Positions 22,074 through 35,091 of a DNA stretch of 64,000 bases are shown here, in pieces. The translations under genes were made by a program, and so were the position numbers. Below the pieces are notes generated by a model. The model ran no database searches. It saw only the letters and a list, made by a program, of their open reading frames with translations, and was not told the DNA's origin. The DNA lies in contig OW799236.1 in the NCBI GenBank assembly GCA_941918925.1, positions 103,308,562 through 103,372,561 on the forward strand, given 5' to 3'. Numbering within the stretch: position 1 is the first letter of the stretch; each line of letters opens with the position of its first letter. Source of the stretch: Phyto melanocephala (lineage: Eukaryota > Arthropoda > Insecta > Diptera > Rhinophoridae).

Positions 22074-25000
22074 ATCAATCAATTGCTAAGAACGAACACA
22101 AGATTTTTAAACATTACACCCTGACATTCCATTCACTGCAAGAAAAGTTACAACAGAACATTATAGAAATACTTGAGTGTTGCCATGATAATTATAATTT
22201 AAATATAATTAAAGTATTTTTACAAAAAATAAATTTTTTATATTAAAAACCAAAAAGTAATGAAACGCGTACAAATATATATTACATTTTTGCAGACTTC
22301 TTAGTTTCCTTTAAAAAACAACATTGTGTTAAACATGTGGTCACTTTTGGTTCCATTAAAAAAAATTGAATTAAAATAAAATAAAACAATAACATGCAAA
22401 TGTAAAAGAGTAATGTAACTGTCTGATTAACATCGCTCAGCTTACATGGATAAAGCTGGTGCCGTTAAATTAGGAGAATGTGTAACTCTTCAAATGTATA
22501 TTTACAAAGAAAGTATATTTATAAAATCTAACTTTGAGGCGGCTTAAACAGGTAAAATTATATCTGCGAAACTAAAAATAATGTAGGCTGACTTAGGAAA
22601 GTATTGTAATCTATTGAATAAAAAATGAAAATGTGCCTGTTCCTGTGCCTGCGCCTTTTTTGAATCTTAAACCCCTAAGGGTAAAAATAAAATAAAAACT
22701 ATATTTTGGTACTTAGTACAACCAAACTCGTAAACATATAAAACAAATTGTCCGAAATCTGTCAGATTTCCGTAAAAAATGTCGATTGAATGAATACCAA
22801 AAATTACATGCAAAAGGTATGCGAACACCAAAATTAAAGAGAATAAAAAACACTCGACAAATCTGTACAAAATGAGTCAGAAATGTAGCAAAATTGTCGG
22901 TTAATAAAAGTAAATAAACTACCTCCTGCACATCCGTACGAAATTAGTAAGAAATCTATCTATTAGACATGTAGAACATAAAATTTTCCAGGCATCCCTG
23001 TCAGAAATTAGCGCATAAAAATAACATATTTTTCAGCTTAATCTAATGCAAACATTGCCATACTTTTTAAAGGCTGTTACTTTGAAAAAAGTAAGTGTTA
23101 GGTGAGGAGTAAAAATTTTTCTTATTTATGTTACATTTAAAAAAAAATATATTTTATTGTTTAATAGGATATGAGTTGATTATTACCGTCTAATAGAAGA
23201 AGTACATTTATTTAGGTGAAATTTAAAGAAATTTCTAAGTAGAACAGAAAGGCACTTAAAAGGGATAATAATCTTTGTGACAGGAATTTCAACAATTATA
23301 AAAAAATGTCATTAACGAAACTTAAATTAAATTCATAACGAGATTGAAAGGAGAAAATTTTTAAGAACAGTGTGATGCTTTTTGGAAAATATTCACTTGC
23401 ATGCAAAAAAGAAAACATTTACTCACCCTACTTCTACTCCTCATTACTATCTTCTATCAAAGCGCCACAATAGACTAGATCGGTGTTTGGGTGAGAGCGT
23501 AAAGGTAACTTTTCACCAGCCTAACAATTACCTAGCCATAGCCTAACCTAACCTACTCACCCTAAATTATATCTGTGAAAATATTTTGATGTAAGCTATT
23601 TGAGAATCTTAAACTTAGACAATAATATTGGAGCCTTAAAATGTACCATTTTTATGGAACTTTTTGCATTTTCAATTTTTATGAATATAGATCTTTGAAA
23701 TTATGGATTATTATCTAAGTTAATGTTGAAACTATATTGGGTATAAAAATAAGTTATTTTTTTTGCATTTTTGTAGTACTTTTTTTTATTTGCTACGTTT
23801 ATGAAGGTAAAGTTTTGTAATAAGAGACTTTAAATCTAAATTTGGATTGAAAATGTTATGGTCTACGAACTCAAAGGGCAATAATCCCTCTGTTTTAAAT
23901 TATGGAGTTTTAATTTAAGTTCAGATAAAAAACATATGAGGGGAAAAATAAATAATTTTTTATAATTTTTAATTATTTTTTTCTTACTATGATTGTGAAC
24001 CTGGAGTTTTAAAATTAAAATTAAATTAAAAATTAAAAAATTTAATGAATAATATTAATAAATTGCAAAAAAAAAAAGTTGTTTGTTTACAAATTATAAG
24101 AAATTCAGTTAAATGTTTAATGTTAGTTTTATGAAAAGATTAAAAAAAAATTATTGTGGTTGGGTTTCAAATATTTAATAATATTTAATTATATAAATAT
24201 ATTTATATATATATATATATATATTTAATAATATAAACCTTTAATAAAGTGAACTTTTTTAGAAAGCCATAAATATAATGTGTTCAAAAAGTCTGCGTTT
24301 TGATCAAATATAACACTCTTTAAATGTTTTTCTAACTAGCAACAATGCAATAAAGTTTTTCTGAGTAGCGCTATAACAACTCTGAAAATTTGTTCACTAA
24401 GAAAAAGATAAGAAAAAAGTTTTTTTTTATGATATTGAAATATTACAATTGTTGTATATTTACATGTATGTATGTTTTTTTTTTTCAAATCACACCTAAG
24501 TGTTTAAGTAAACTTTAATACACATATATTATATATTTGTTCTTAAATAAGTTCCTCAAAAATTGTAAGTTTCGTAATGTGTATTTGATATACACTATTT
24601 AGTCTGCTTTGTAATTAGTATTTTTAACTAAGTTTTTTTCTTATTTTTTATTATCCTTTAAGCATTTTCTCTGTGCTACTCCTAAACAATGTCATGTTCA
24701 TGCATCAAGAACATTACATGCTTAATACAGCATTCATTAGGTTGTCGCATCTGCAACACATATTTAAGACAATATATAAAGTGATGCTTATGTTACATTG
24801 TCTTCTAATTCTGTTTGTTTTTGTATTTGTTCTAAACGTTAATGTAAGAAAATGAGCTTCAGTTTACACAAAGCAAAGTAATGATGAGAAAATTGCTATT
24901 GTTTTGTGTTATTTGTTTGTATATATTTTTCTTCATTTTAACGATAAACTCTTCAGTTTTAAAAAGTAATATGCTTATAATGTTTTTCGAACATATATTG

Positions 25001-26383
25001 TATGTTGTTCAAACTAAGGCACTTCGATAGTACTTTCTATGATATGTCGAAACAACGTAGAAAATTTTAATACAGTAAAAATTTTACAATTTCGAATTTT
25101 CTTTCTTAGCATTATCTCCAAAAATTACATTCGATTCCAAATGAGAAAATATTCTTTTCCAACCTTATGTGGTGTAAGCTTTTTGATAAATATAATTTTA
25201 TTAAATAAGACACAATCAATTCATTGCAACAAATGAAATTTTATACTTAGAAGCTCTTAAATTTAAGGGCATTTAATAATTTAAAACAATTTATTTTTAA
25301 TTTCCATATAAAATAATTTTTGAGACCACGGCTTAAAAATTGGTGCCTTCAAGGGTGTCCACAATATATAATATAGCTTGAAACACAATAATTCTAATTT
25401 TTCTATGCAAAAGATAAGATAACTTGTTAACAACATTTTCAACATTATAGGCAATTTGTGTTATAATAAAAAATAAAACCATACGGATAACTCTGTATGA
25501 TATAAATATTATGACTTACAATTTTATTGCATTATAAATTCAACTGAAATATTACACATAACTTTATAAGATAAAAACTATTTCCATAGTATTAAATAAA
25601 TCTTAATGAATTTTCTAGTGTACTTATGTATATAAAAAAGATTTTGAATTATGTTATCAAAAGCTTATATGCCTATTATTATTATTTATTGTTATGTCAT
25701 CATTATGAATAAATATACTATCGGATCATCAATATATCATTATTTATTATGTATTAAGTCTCAGTTAATTTATTGTTTAATAATATAAAGTACTAGTTAA
25801 GTAAGGCAATATTCTTTACTTCTGTATATTAAGCTACAGCAAAAAGTGTGACCTATATTAACGAAACAAACCTACAAATCGAATTTCAAAAGCTTACTTG
25901 GAATATTAATCGTTGGTATTTTTCGCTTTAGGTAAATTTGAATATAAAACAGTATAAGGAAGAATATAAAATGCTACTTAAATGATCGAATATTAATAGC
26001 TCAAAATCTTAACTGTAAGCGTTTAATGTTGTTTGGCGATTTCTGAAATAGTTTATGTAGTTGCTATGTTCCTCGTTTCTTGGTTTGAAATGAAGTAACT
26101 CTTCTTCAATCAATGTCTTCTCATTTTCTTAACACAAATCGAAATGTTTTTTTTTTAATATTCGTTATATATTTTTTTCTGGTTAAAGCTGCCAGATGAT
26201 TTACTGAAGAACGATATGCTGGCAATTTTTCAAAGCATTATATTATTAGAATTATTCATAATGGTGCAAAAACCATAAGCTGGATTTAAAAAAGTCTTAT
26301 TTTTGTTTCAAAGATATTAGATGATATTTTTTAAGATTTATTTTTGTAAATTTTTTTTTTAATAGGAAAAAAACTTTTCTTTC
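22074..26383. other. long A+T-rich spacer, no gene recognised
   Basis: Contains an AT-dinucleotide tract at about 24199-24223 and CCTAACCTAACCTAC at about 23541. Predicted frames (22667-22931, 24673-24855, 25039-25236) are short, rich in Phe/Leu/Ile/Asn, and show no family motif. I see no terminal inverted repeats or target duplications here. Confidence 0.5.
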
Positions 26384-26387
26384 TTAA

Positions 26388-26760
26388 CCCATTAACCGCC
26401 AAAATAAACCCAGAAGCGGTATTTAACAAAAACGTATGTTTTTTTATTCAATGTTTACAAAATTAACATAAAATATTAAAAAGAAATAAAAAAAAATTAC
26501 ATTTTTGCGGAGTATGAAGGTGAAAGTCGAGCTTTATTTTGCGTGTTTTGACATTAATAGTACTTTGCAGTGAAATGTCGGAATACCAGTAGAACCAAGC
26601 GTTTGCAATGGCCATATCAACTTTGTGCGTAAATAATGGTCACCACCATTTCTTTCAGTAAAAGGCAATTCTGTAGAGAGAAATAGACTGATCCAGTTTA
26701 TCTACTTCCAATGGCTCAATTGCATCATAATTTGTTTCCATAGTGCAAATGCCACTGTCT
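26388..26760 (-). pseudogene. piggyBac transposase 3' end with TTAA-flanked terminus
   Basis: Read on the minus strand from about 26745, the translation gives LEVDKLDQSISLYRIAFY, a stop, KKWW, a stop, then PLFTHKVDMAIANAWFYW. This is the well-conserved C-terminal part of the piggyBac transposase domain (usual form D..I..Y.I..R.KKWWWPLF...ID.A..NAW). On the plus strand the element end is TTAA at 26384-26387 followed by CCCATTAACCGCC, the CCC-type terminus next to the TTAA target. The 5' portion and catalytic aspartates are gone. It is a different lineage from the two piggyBac relics at 30328 and 44462. Confidence 0.78.
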
Positions 26761-27612
26761 TATCATTTATTTATTTTTACTTTTTTTATGGAAAGAAATG
26801 CTTGCTTTTAGAAAACCTAAATAAAAAAGATATTAAAGTACACTAAAATGAAAAAAAAAGGGGAATTGTTGTGCCCACAAATGTATATAGATTCTTTAAA
26901 CGTTTACACGTAAAAAATTACAAAAACTTTTAACATTTAAAAGTTTTCGCTTAATGCTTAGCTCTACTCAATTGATTACAGCGGCACCAAATAGCCTAAA
27001 TCGTTAATATTAACATAATATTTATTATACACTTTCTACTAAATATGTTAATATTTTAAATAGTCCCCAAATTTTTTGTTGACTTTCTGTCTAGTTCGTT
27101 ATAAAGTCTTAAGATTTTCTAAACATATTCGTTTTTTTTAGTTTCTGTGGTGCTATTATAAAATAGATAGTATTTTTTCAACAAATCTAAGGATAAGGTT
27201 TAGAATATCTTTTTTTAAAAAAAACTTCAAAATATATGTTACTGCTTAATTAAAAACCGCCAAATTTTTTCAAATGTTTCGGCATTTTAAAACAAATTTA
27301 AATTTATTTATTTTTTTTTTTCATTTTTACCCAAGTTATATTAAATCAATAATTTCTTAATAATTATTCAATAAGGGTGATATTTTTAACGTTGAGGATC
27401 TTAAGTCTTTCTAAGCATACATTTGGCTTAAATAAGCATAATATTGTTTGGCAGAAAATATCATATATTTTTCTTATATTTTTAAAAATGTTGTAGAATC
27501 AAAATATAACACGGTGTGATAATTAGTTCTCACTCACTATAGTAAATATGAATAAGTATTATATGTTTGATTTACAGAATCAATTTCATATAAAAATGTG
27601 AGTAAAATGAAT
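26761..27612. other. A+T-rich spacer, nothing recognised
   Basis: Not assignable to the piggyBac relic to its left. I found no second TTAA-flanked end here. Confidence 0.4.
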
Positions 27613-27713
27613 GATATTTACATCCAATACCTGGACATTCCGATCAAAGAGTGCTGTTAATGAAACCGTTGCTGGTTTCGAAAATGCATTCCACTTGGCT
27701 GATGTCGGGATAA
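27613..27713 (+). repeat. dispersed exon-like motif, copy A
   Basis: About 100 bases read, in one frame, TWTFRSKSAVNETVAGFENA followed by FHLADVG. The DNA is similar to 63535-63634 along its whole length, starting at GATATTTACAT, and to 34822-34870 over the FENAFHSA part. The repeated segment looks like a small exon or a mobile fragment; I do not recognise its source. The surrounding 62-codon frame extends to 27799. Confidence 0.55.
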
Positions 27714-27799
27714 AAAACTTACTTTTCCAAGTCTATTCTTTTATTATCACAATTAAAAATTTAATTTCTTCATATAAAAATGAGAACTGTAAAAACTAA

Positions 27800-29079
27800 A
27801 CTAAAACCAGTTTAAAAAAATACGATGTACTCTATGAAATATATAAGCTCATCAAATCGTAATAAAAATTAGTACACATTTTTAAATTTTTCGATATTTA
27901 AGAAAAGAACAGGACATCATCTGTTTATAACTGTTTAAAACATATTTATATATTCCTTTGGAAGTTATTGTCATGCTTAACCTACCCTGATAAACCTCTT
28001 TATAATAAAATTTTATTATAGTTTTTAGTGTTACACTGAAAAGTAGTTTTATTTTCTAAGTAAAAAAAAAGTAAATTTTAATAAGTAATCATTAATTTTT
28101 AAGCAAAAAGCAAAAATTGAAAAATAACTATTATTTTCCAACCAAACATAATATCTTTAAAACAACTTTTATTTTTTAAGCACAAAATAAAACTAAAAGT
28201 AACTAGTCTTCTCCAAGCAAAAAAATAAACCTCGGAAAATAATTATTATCTAATATTAATTCCTATAATAAAACTTAAAAAAATAAAAATTAGTGCTGGC
28301 AAAGGTCGTTCATGTAACAACGATTATGTTAGTGTACTAATTTTTTTTTTGTAGCATTTCTGTTTTTTTATAATTTTTTGAAATTTGAAAATAACTTTTA
28401 TTTGCTATCCCTGATTAAATTTAAATTAAGCTTTTACATTTTGAACCATCAATGCGAACACGTGTTTTTATATTAATATTGAGTATACGCCTGCGTAGTT
28501 ATATTTATATACCGAACAAAATAAAAAGAAAAGAAAAGAGATAACGAAAAAGTGATTTCGTAAAGTAAGTAAATTTAGGTGAAAACACAAATGATTTTAA
28601 CATACGTTGCTACAGGTTTTATGTTTACATACATAAATAAATAAGCTGCTCTCCGTTCTAACAAGTTCATTGAGCTCATGAATATTTACAGCTGTCGTTT
28701 CGTTAGATGATTTTATTTGCATGAATTGCTTAAGATATTTTGTATGATGTTGCATTAATTTTGAAGCACATCATTTATGAAAAATATTTCCACATTTAGT
28801 GAGTTATTAAAATCATTTATGTTAGATTTTGCACTATTGATTTATAAGTCTTAAACTGTTATTTACTTAGCACTACTACTTCCAATATTTTAAATTCTAA
28901 GTTTAGGAGATTTGTGTAAAAAAACATTATTAATGTAGAAAATTTATATGTCTCTTTGTTTAAAAGTAGTGGTTTTTATAAATTTATTTCAATAAGCTAG
29001 AAAACACATGTTGTCCAGTGTCATATAATTATGCATGATTCACATAAATCGAACCACTTCGTTATCAATTTCATTTACT
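27800..29079. other. A+T-rich spacer, nothing recognised
   Basis: Low-complexity A-rich sequence, no coding or terminal-repeat pattern seen. Confidence 0.4.
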
Positions 29080-29560
29080 ACTTTCAAGTGAGAAATAACA
29101 GTGCCCTCAGAGGCTCGGTTTCGATTGACACTAATGCAAGACTTTTGTCCTGCAAAACACTGGTCAATCATATGAGCTGCAGATACTGCTACTTATGAAA
29201 CAGCAAGACAGACGTGGACGTCAATAAAATACGGTCAAACCAGGGTACTTATGCAAATTTCTCGCTCATATTTGAACATCCTTGTTGAAGCTCTTATAAG
29301 ACACAGTAGCTTGGAGTTGTATCGACAGGCAGGAGATTGAGACTAGGCAGCATCTTTCCTCTCATTGCCAAGTTCTGGCGAGACTTGTAGGTTGACATAT
29401 ACTAGAAAGTGTTCATCACGATCTGGCGAGAGTGTTATACGATTGTGCATCAGGTTGATTTTGAAGTGGGTGGTGGTGGAAGGGGCTACAATCTACAAAC
29501 CATGTATCACAAAGGTGTCATTCCAGGACCCAAGTGTGATTATCTCGCTTAGATGAAGTA
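29080..29560 (+). pseudogene. non-LTR retrotransposon relic: tail of RNase H and zinc-knuckle region
   Basis: One frame at about 29165-29330 reads ADTATYETARQTWTSIKYGQ, then TRVLMQISRSYLNILVEALI and RHSSLELY. In fly non-LTR retrotransposons the region after RNase H has the pattern 'TARQTW..I.Y.RT..LL..SRS...ILV..LTGHC.LG.H', which this follows closely, with TGHC degraded to IRHSS. Stops follow (near 29340), and the zinc-knuckle part is only faintly visible (GETCRLTYTRKC). The upstream bases from 29080 may be the end of RNase H. The relic is distinct from the one at 950-1640, which has a better preserved GH..H motif. Confidence 0.6.
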
Positions 29561-30105
29561 ATGTCTTTTTTTCTATGCTATAAAAGCAATTGACACTGTA
29601 AACTTTCAAAAAATGTTTCACAAAATTCTTATTAAATATAAAACCGAAAACAGTAACAAAGATAGTAATTCTTATATAGCAATACGTTATAATATTTTAC
29701 TTTATACTTAAGATAAATTTGCTAAGCTCAAAATTTTTTTTTGTAACCAGTGGCAACAAAAGATAATTTGTCCTTTTGTTTTTATATTATACTTTATTTG
29801 GATTATGTGAACAAAATACTATTTATAATATCTTTCAATCTTATAATATTTCGTTGAAACGTACAACGCTCATATTCTGAAATTATTAATTTATTTATTA
29901 TCATCAATATATTTAATAAAATTAGCATAGTGATACTCAAACTGCAACAAGCAATTGTTAGATCTTTAACACACGCATTGTTTTTACAATGTTATTGTTG
30001 ACAGCACCAATCCTAGCTTTTTCATCACAAATTGTGATACTTAAACTTACATACTATAACTTTCACGATATATTATAGAATACGTTAATTTAAATCTTAA
30101 CACTT
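29561..30105. other. A+T-rich spacer, nothing recognised
   Basis: No reading frame or repeat structure of note. Confidence 0.4.
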
Positions 30106-30327
30106 GTCAGGAGCAGCGATGCCAGAATTTGATAAGCTAAAATGGCTAAAATTCTAGAAAAAATAGCTAAAAACTAGCTAAAAAAAATGAAAAGTTTTCA
30201 ATATTTGAATAAAAAAATAAGTAAAATTTGTTTTAAGAGAAAAATAATAAAATCTAAGACCGTTTGTAATATACTCAATACATCTTTGACTAGGTATAAA
30301 GTACAAAAATTGTTATAACGGTGTTAA

Positions 30328-32196
30328 CCCTTTGACGACCAGAGGCAAACATACTTGTCCAGGGGTTTTCATCATATAATTGTTTCTGTAGGAGATCGAG
30401 TTAAATTGTTTGATACTGGTTTCCAGCAGACGATAGTGGCAACACAAATGTGGTAGGTGGTAGGTTCTTATCTGCCCCCATTTGCCCGCTAGGTGGCCTC
30501 AAAGTTGGTCAAAAAGTCAACTTACTTTAGAGGGGTTGTGTGGAGAGAGCGTAGGATGCATCTATCTAAAACTAAGGCATTTTTTGGCGGCACCTCTTAC
30601 CTTTTAAAAAATATATTAGCCAGGTTTGTGTAAGTTTCGAGCTGGCCACAACTTTGGCAAACGTGTTTGGCAAGTATGTTTGCCTGTGGGCTGAAACAGA
30701 AAAAAAGGCACCTAAAAATAACCGAATGTTTGTTGTTTATTTTCATCATTATATGTATGTCTGAGTATACAGTTTTGAATTTTTTGGTGCATGTCTGTTT
30801 TTAACTGTTAATGATAAAATTCAATTGAACAAAACGAATTTTGTTTGTTATTGTTTTAAGTTGCAAGCTTTTTTGCGCTGCTTGTGTCTTCGTTTTCATT
30901 CACTAATTATTCGAAATCAATCAGAGCAGACGTATTTCGTGCATTACTTTTTAATATTGTATTATTATAGTATTTCGAGTGTTATTTTTGATTAAACAAT
31001 GTTAAGTAAGTTATTATAAATAAAAAATTTATAATGAATGGACACGTCCGTGATCGTTTTTTCTTCCTTAATACGGATCAAATTGAACAACTTTTGCTTT
31101 GTGACAGCAGTGACAATGGGGAAGAAGCTGCTACATATGTATATGGATGAAGAGGATATTATTTTTCTAGAAAATGACGCTACGAAAATCCAAGACGATA
31201 AACCGATAGAAATTGTTATCGAAGGCAATAATCCCGTAGATTCTGCTGTAATTAAAAAGGTCCGCATTAGTCGTAACCCGTTACCAGTTGCTGTAGAGGC
31301 TGTGCCCATTGCAACGACTTCTAATGTTTTAGTTATACTAGAAAAGCCAATACATTTTATACCACCAGATAAGACTTTCCGGTTCAGAGAGACGATGAGT
31401 GCTATAAAAGCAAGTTCTAAAACCTACTGTAAATATACATGAGAAAATACCATCTGCATATGATGTGTTTAATGCCGTTTGTAATTTTGAAGTTTTGTTT
31501 TCACAATTGCAATATACTAGTCCATATTTTATGTATAATTTTTGGTTTCAGATGTGCATAGTAATAGTGGAGTAGTCCAAACTGTATGCTAATAGGTCCT
31601 GTTTTCACTCTGACCGTGAAAGAGTTCAAGGCTTATATGGGCCTAATCGTACGTATGAGCCTAGTAAAACTACCCAGTATTCGAATGTATTGGTCCACAG
31701 ATCGGACATTTCAGCAATCTCAAATTGCAGATATCATGACGCGGCCTCCTCCACCTATGGCAAATATAGTCGCACAAATGTATTTTGTACTACTTATATG
31801 TAATGTATTCCTTTGCATCACATTATCACGTGACTGCTTTAGCGATTACCATGTATAGCACTTGTTATTTTTGTTCAAATTCTTAATAAATTATTTCCTT
31901 AATTTCTTAAATAAATAAAAAAAATATAAAACAACATACGTTTCAATAAAATTTTTTTTATAAAAGTATTTTCTTTCAGCCCATAAGCAAATATATTTGC
32001 CAAGAGTAATATTTTTTTCTTGGATAAAAAATTCCCTTTCAGCCCAGAGGCAACTATATTTGCCAAGTAAAATGAGGGACAAAGAGAGGGCCTAGGGGGC
32101 CAAATTTTTTTTACGTACCTATTATTGGCGCATATATTATGAAAATACAAAAAAAGAAAAAATCGCTTCAGTAGAAAAAGTCCGGTCCTCAAAGGG
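30328..32196 (+). mobile_element. piggyBac element (1869 bp), TTAA-flanked, internally deleted
   Basis: Left end TTAA (30324-30327) then CCCTTTGACGACC; right end GGTCCTCAAAGGG then TTAA (32197-32200). The inverted repeat CCCTTTGA.GACC and TTAA target are diagnostic of piggyBac. Subterminal inverted repeats are also present: TTTGCC.GTGGGCTGAAA at about 30680 versus TTTCAGCCCA...TTTGCCAAG at about 31975 and 32036. The element lies wholly inside the hAT-like element, so it is the younger of the two. Confidence 0.92.
31034..31858 (+). pseudogene. broken piggyBac transposase gene (N-terminal half)
   Basis: The likely start is ATG 31034, giving MNGHVRDRFFFLNTDQIEQL, then LLCDSSDNGEEAATYVYG and a stop. 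The same protein continues in the frame of 31038-31442 with DEEDIIFLENDATKIQDDK, so one frameshift near 31145 joins the two parts. The acidic N-terminus is typical of the family. At 31586-31858 comes GPVFTLTVKEFKAYMGLIVR, then KLPSIRMYWSTD and IADIMTR, the start of the conserved piggyBac transposase domain. It ends soon after, before the catalytic Asp residues, and the next recognisable sequence is the right subterminal region. The catalytic half has been deleted. The gene cannot make an active enzyme. Confidence 0.85.
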
Positions 32197-32903
32197 TTAA
32201 AAGGACCAATTATCATCAGCATCTAGCTCGCTATTATTTTCATTGTCATTTTAACTTTTTTTAGATCCTATCAATTTAAGATAATTATGTGCTACTTCAT
32301 ATTGATAAAAACATTTATAAATACTTTTTAAGTCGTATCTTAAAAAAAGAATATAGGAAAAATAAAATATTGGTCTTTCGATATAAACCAAACTCTCTAC
32401 AATCTTTATAAGTCAATATTAAACGTGTCATACATGATGTGTTTTTGATTAATGTTCACATTTACAATATTTACAAAAACTTTTAAACTTTTGTAATCTA
32501 TTCTTTTAATTTTCGGTGGGATAACTCCCTCATAACTTTCTAGGAATATTTTGTTTATTTTTCTCAAATTTATTTTCTTATTTATTTTATTAAATACACA
32601 TGCTTGGTTGATTTTTTCACTGATTGATTGTTTGTTTGTTTAATTACGTACTATGTTAAAGAGGTTCCCATCGATGCAACTTTTAGTAGTTATAAAACAT
32701 TGTTTTATTGAAATGTTTTTCACTATTTTTAAAAGAAACAACAACAAAACTTAAAAGCTAAAAATGGCTAAAAAAAGGCTAAAAAATATCCAGGAATGGC
32801 TAAAAAATGCCTTATAGCTAAACGCAGATTTTCCTAGCTAAGCGTGTTCAAAAGTGGCTAAATCTAGCCATAAAATAGCTAAGTTGGCAACACTGGTCAG
32901 AAG

Positions 32904-34658
32904 ACACACCGGAAACCTTGCATTTTAACATTGACTGTCAGTTAAAATGACATTTTTATTTCAAAACGTTTGATAACACATTTAACTGTGATGAAAGGCG
33001 CAAGTGATTAACTTGATTTTCAAACCAAAAATTTTTAAAGACTGAATTAAACAGAATTTTTTTGTTTCATAATGATGTCTGTACTGTGAAAGCATGTATT
33101 TCAATGACAAATACGTATGCTTGATATATTATTACCCATAAAAAAATGAATTCGTCAAGCACATGTAACATATCTTGAGGCTTTTTGAGACTTTAGACAA
33201 GCCGCCAGCCATTTTTGGGTTTGGAAGGTGATATCTTTAAACAAATTTTGGCTTTAGAGGTAAACGTAAAATAAATATAGGAATAATAAAAAATAAACCC
33301 AGACATCGCCTAAAAGCGACTAAGATTTTTTTTTGTTTTAACCCATTTTGTTATCTATTTTTCTTCTTTGTTTTACAAACTATAACCCCAAATAACTTTG
33401 AATACCTCTTTTTGTATTATGCTATCAAATTATGCAAATTAAAACCAAAGTAAAGTAATGAGAGCATTATTGCAGTATCTATCATTTTCTTTACATTTTA
33501 TTTAAAAATATGTTTTCAATAAATTTCCAATGGACCTAGCAAAATGTTTTCTGTACGCAGTAGGTTTTTAAAGATATGCCAAATCCTGATAATGTGTTTG
33601 AAAAGATCTTTTTAAAAAGCATATGAAGTCTCAATAGCAAATTAATTAATTTTATTAAAAAAATCGAAAACAAATTGTATTCAAATTCTGATTAAAAGTT
33701 TTTAGAATTTTTTTTAGCTAGAGCTCTTTGATTTTTTATTTCGGTTTATCCTTTTTTTGTCTTAATGATTCTTTTACATTTTAATTATTTCCTTTATAAT
33801 GTCTAACAACATTCTATATAATATTTGAATTTATTTTTTCTTTTTCTAGTTGACATGCAGACATTGTTCTTTTATCTGCATATGTAAGAAGCAGATACAT
33901 CTCTTTCATTTTCTTCAAAGTACTTAATGTGTTCTCAGTTCTAAATAGATAAATAATTCTACTTAAAAATTTTGGAAACAACTTTTAAAAAGTTGTCTAC
34001 TAAAACAATAAGTCTGTCTAACTCTTTGTCTGAGTTTATTAAGTAAGAAGGGAATTTTAAATTTTACTGTTGATTTAAATTAAACAAAGATTATTTATTT
34101 CGTTTTTTTAGAAGACACAAATATGTTTGCAAATGAGTTAAAAAAAAATTACGTTCTTGAACATTTATGTGAAAAGTTGTTAAATTGACAATTGTTGAGG
34201 TTGTTGAATGAACGGGTTTTAAAATTAATATCGCCATATGAAATGCAAAATAAAATTTAAATAAATTTATTAAAAGAAAACAAACAAAAAATGTTTAAGG
34301 CCGGTCTTTGTGTAATTCTACAGAAAAAAAAATTAAAAAAATATAAACGAATGTAAGACATATATAATGCAAAGATAATGTCGAAAAATATAGTTTTAAT
34401 TCAACTCATATACTATAGCACTAGTTCAGGTAGGTATTGCTCAAACAACTTACAATCCGAGAGAATGGTTTCAGTGGTGATAAACATAATACTTGTCAAT
34501 CATTTGGTTTAGTAGTGAATAGCCATATTGATGGTTAAAGCTTGTAATTACAAATTTTCCTAATACACCCATAGTACCATAAATAATAATAATAACACCA
34601 AATATGTATAAATAACTTATAATTCTCATTGGGTTTATAGTAAGTTTCGAATAAACAG
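32904..34658. other. A+T-rich spacer, nothing recognised
   Basis: No protein similarity seen. Short frames at 34471-34723 on the minus strand are Ile/Tyr-rich and unconvincing. Confidence 0.45.
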
Positions 34659-34821
34659 TCAAAGTTTAAAGTAAAAAAAGAGCATATATATACACCACTC
34701 GTGTAGTTCGGTAATTTGGCCATTTAAAGTGCGACCCGAAACCGTGCCAATACCGATTTTTAAGACACGTACTCTGTAGTTATATTTTAGTGCTATTGTT
34801 TCCGAGAAAAAACAACTACTG

Positions 34822-34870
34822 GTGATGATGATGATTTCGAAAATGCATTCCACTCGGCTAATATCAGAAA
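34822..34870 (+). repeat. dispersed exon-like motif, copy B (short)
   Basis: GATGATTTCGAAAATGCATTCCACTCGGC translated in one frame gives DDFENAFHSANI, matching the core of copy A (FENAFHLADV) and copy C. The upstream half of the motif is replaced by a GAT repeat. Confidence 0.5.
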
Positions 34871-35091
34871 TAATTATAGGAAAAATATTCCTAGAAATGG
34901 TTACAATTTAATTAAATTTGAATTATAAAATTAAAAATGAAAGAATAAATGAACTAAGGCTAAAATTAAAATGGTTCACATTAAAAATTTAATAAAGAAT
35001 GTTAATATGAACTCATGATTAAAACTTAAAAATATTAGAAAAAAATTTAAACATTCGCCACTTTTGTCAAGTGCCTTCAAAAACTGTTTCA

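Larger units (their letters stand above)
30114..32895. mobile_element. hAT-like element carrying a nested piggyBac
   Basis: Left end CAGCGATGCCAG and right end, reversed, CAGTGTTGCCAA match at 9 of the first 11 positions and have the CAG.G.TGCCA form common in hAT transposons. The flanking 8 bases are GTCAGGAG (30106-30113) and GTCAGAAG (32896-32903), a 7/8 match to the 8-bp duplication hAT elements make. Both subterminal regions are full of AGCTAAAA/GGCTAAAA motifs, fitting the repeated subterminal binding sites of the superfamily. Without the inserted piggyBac the element is about 0.9 kb and has no hAT transposase, so it is non-autonomous. Confidence 0.75.

Noticed and set aside
23541..23556. 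CCTAACCTAACCTAC, resembling the insect telomere repeat
   Set aside because: Only two to three units, and flies lack TTAGG telomeres; similar short runs (also about 61147) are scattered in insect DNA.
34659..34853. Minus-strand frame with YRVRVLKIGIGTVSGRTLNG as a second exon for the 35092-35478 frame
   Set aside because: Splice sites and phase could not be supported by eye, and its start overlaps a copy of the dispersed motif on the other strand; too weak to list as a gene.
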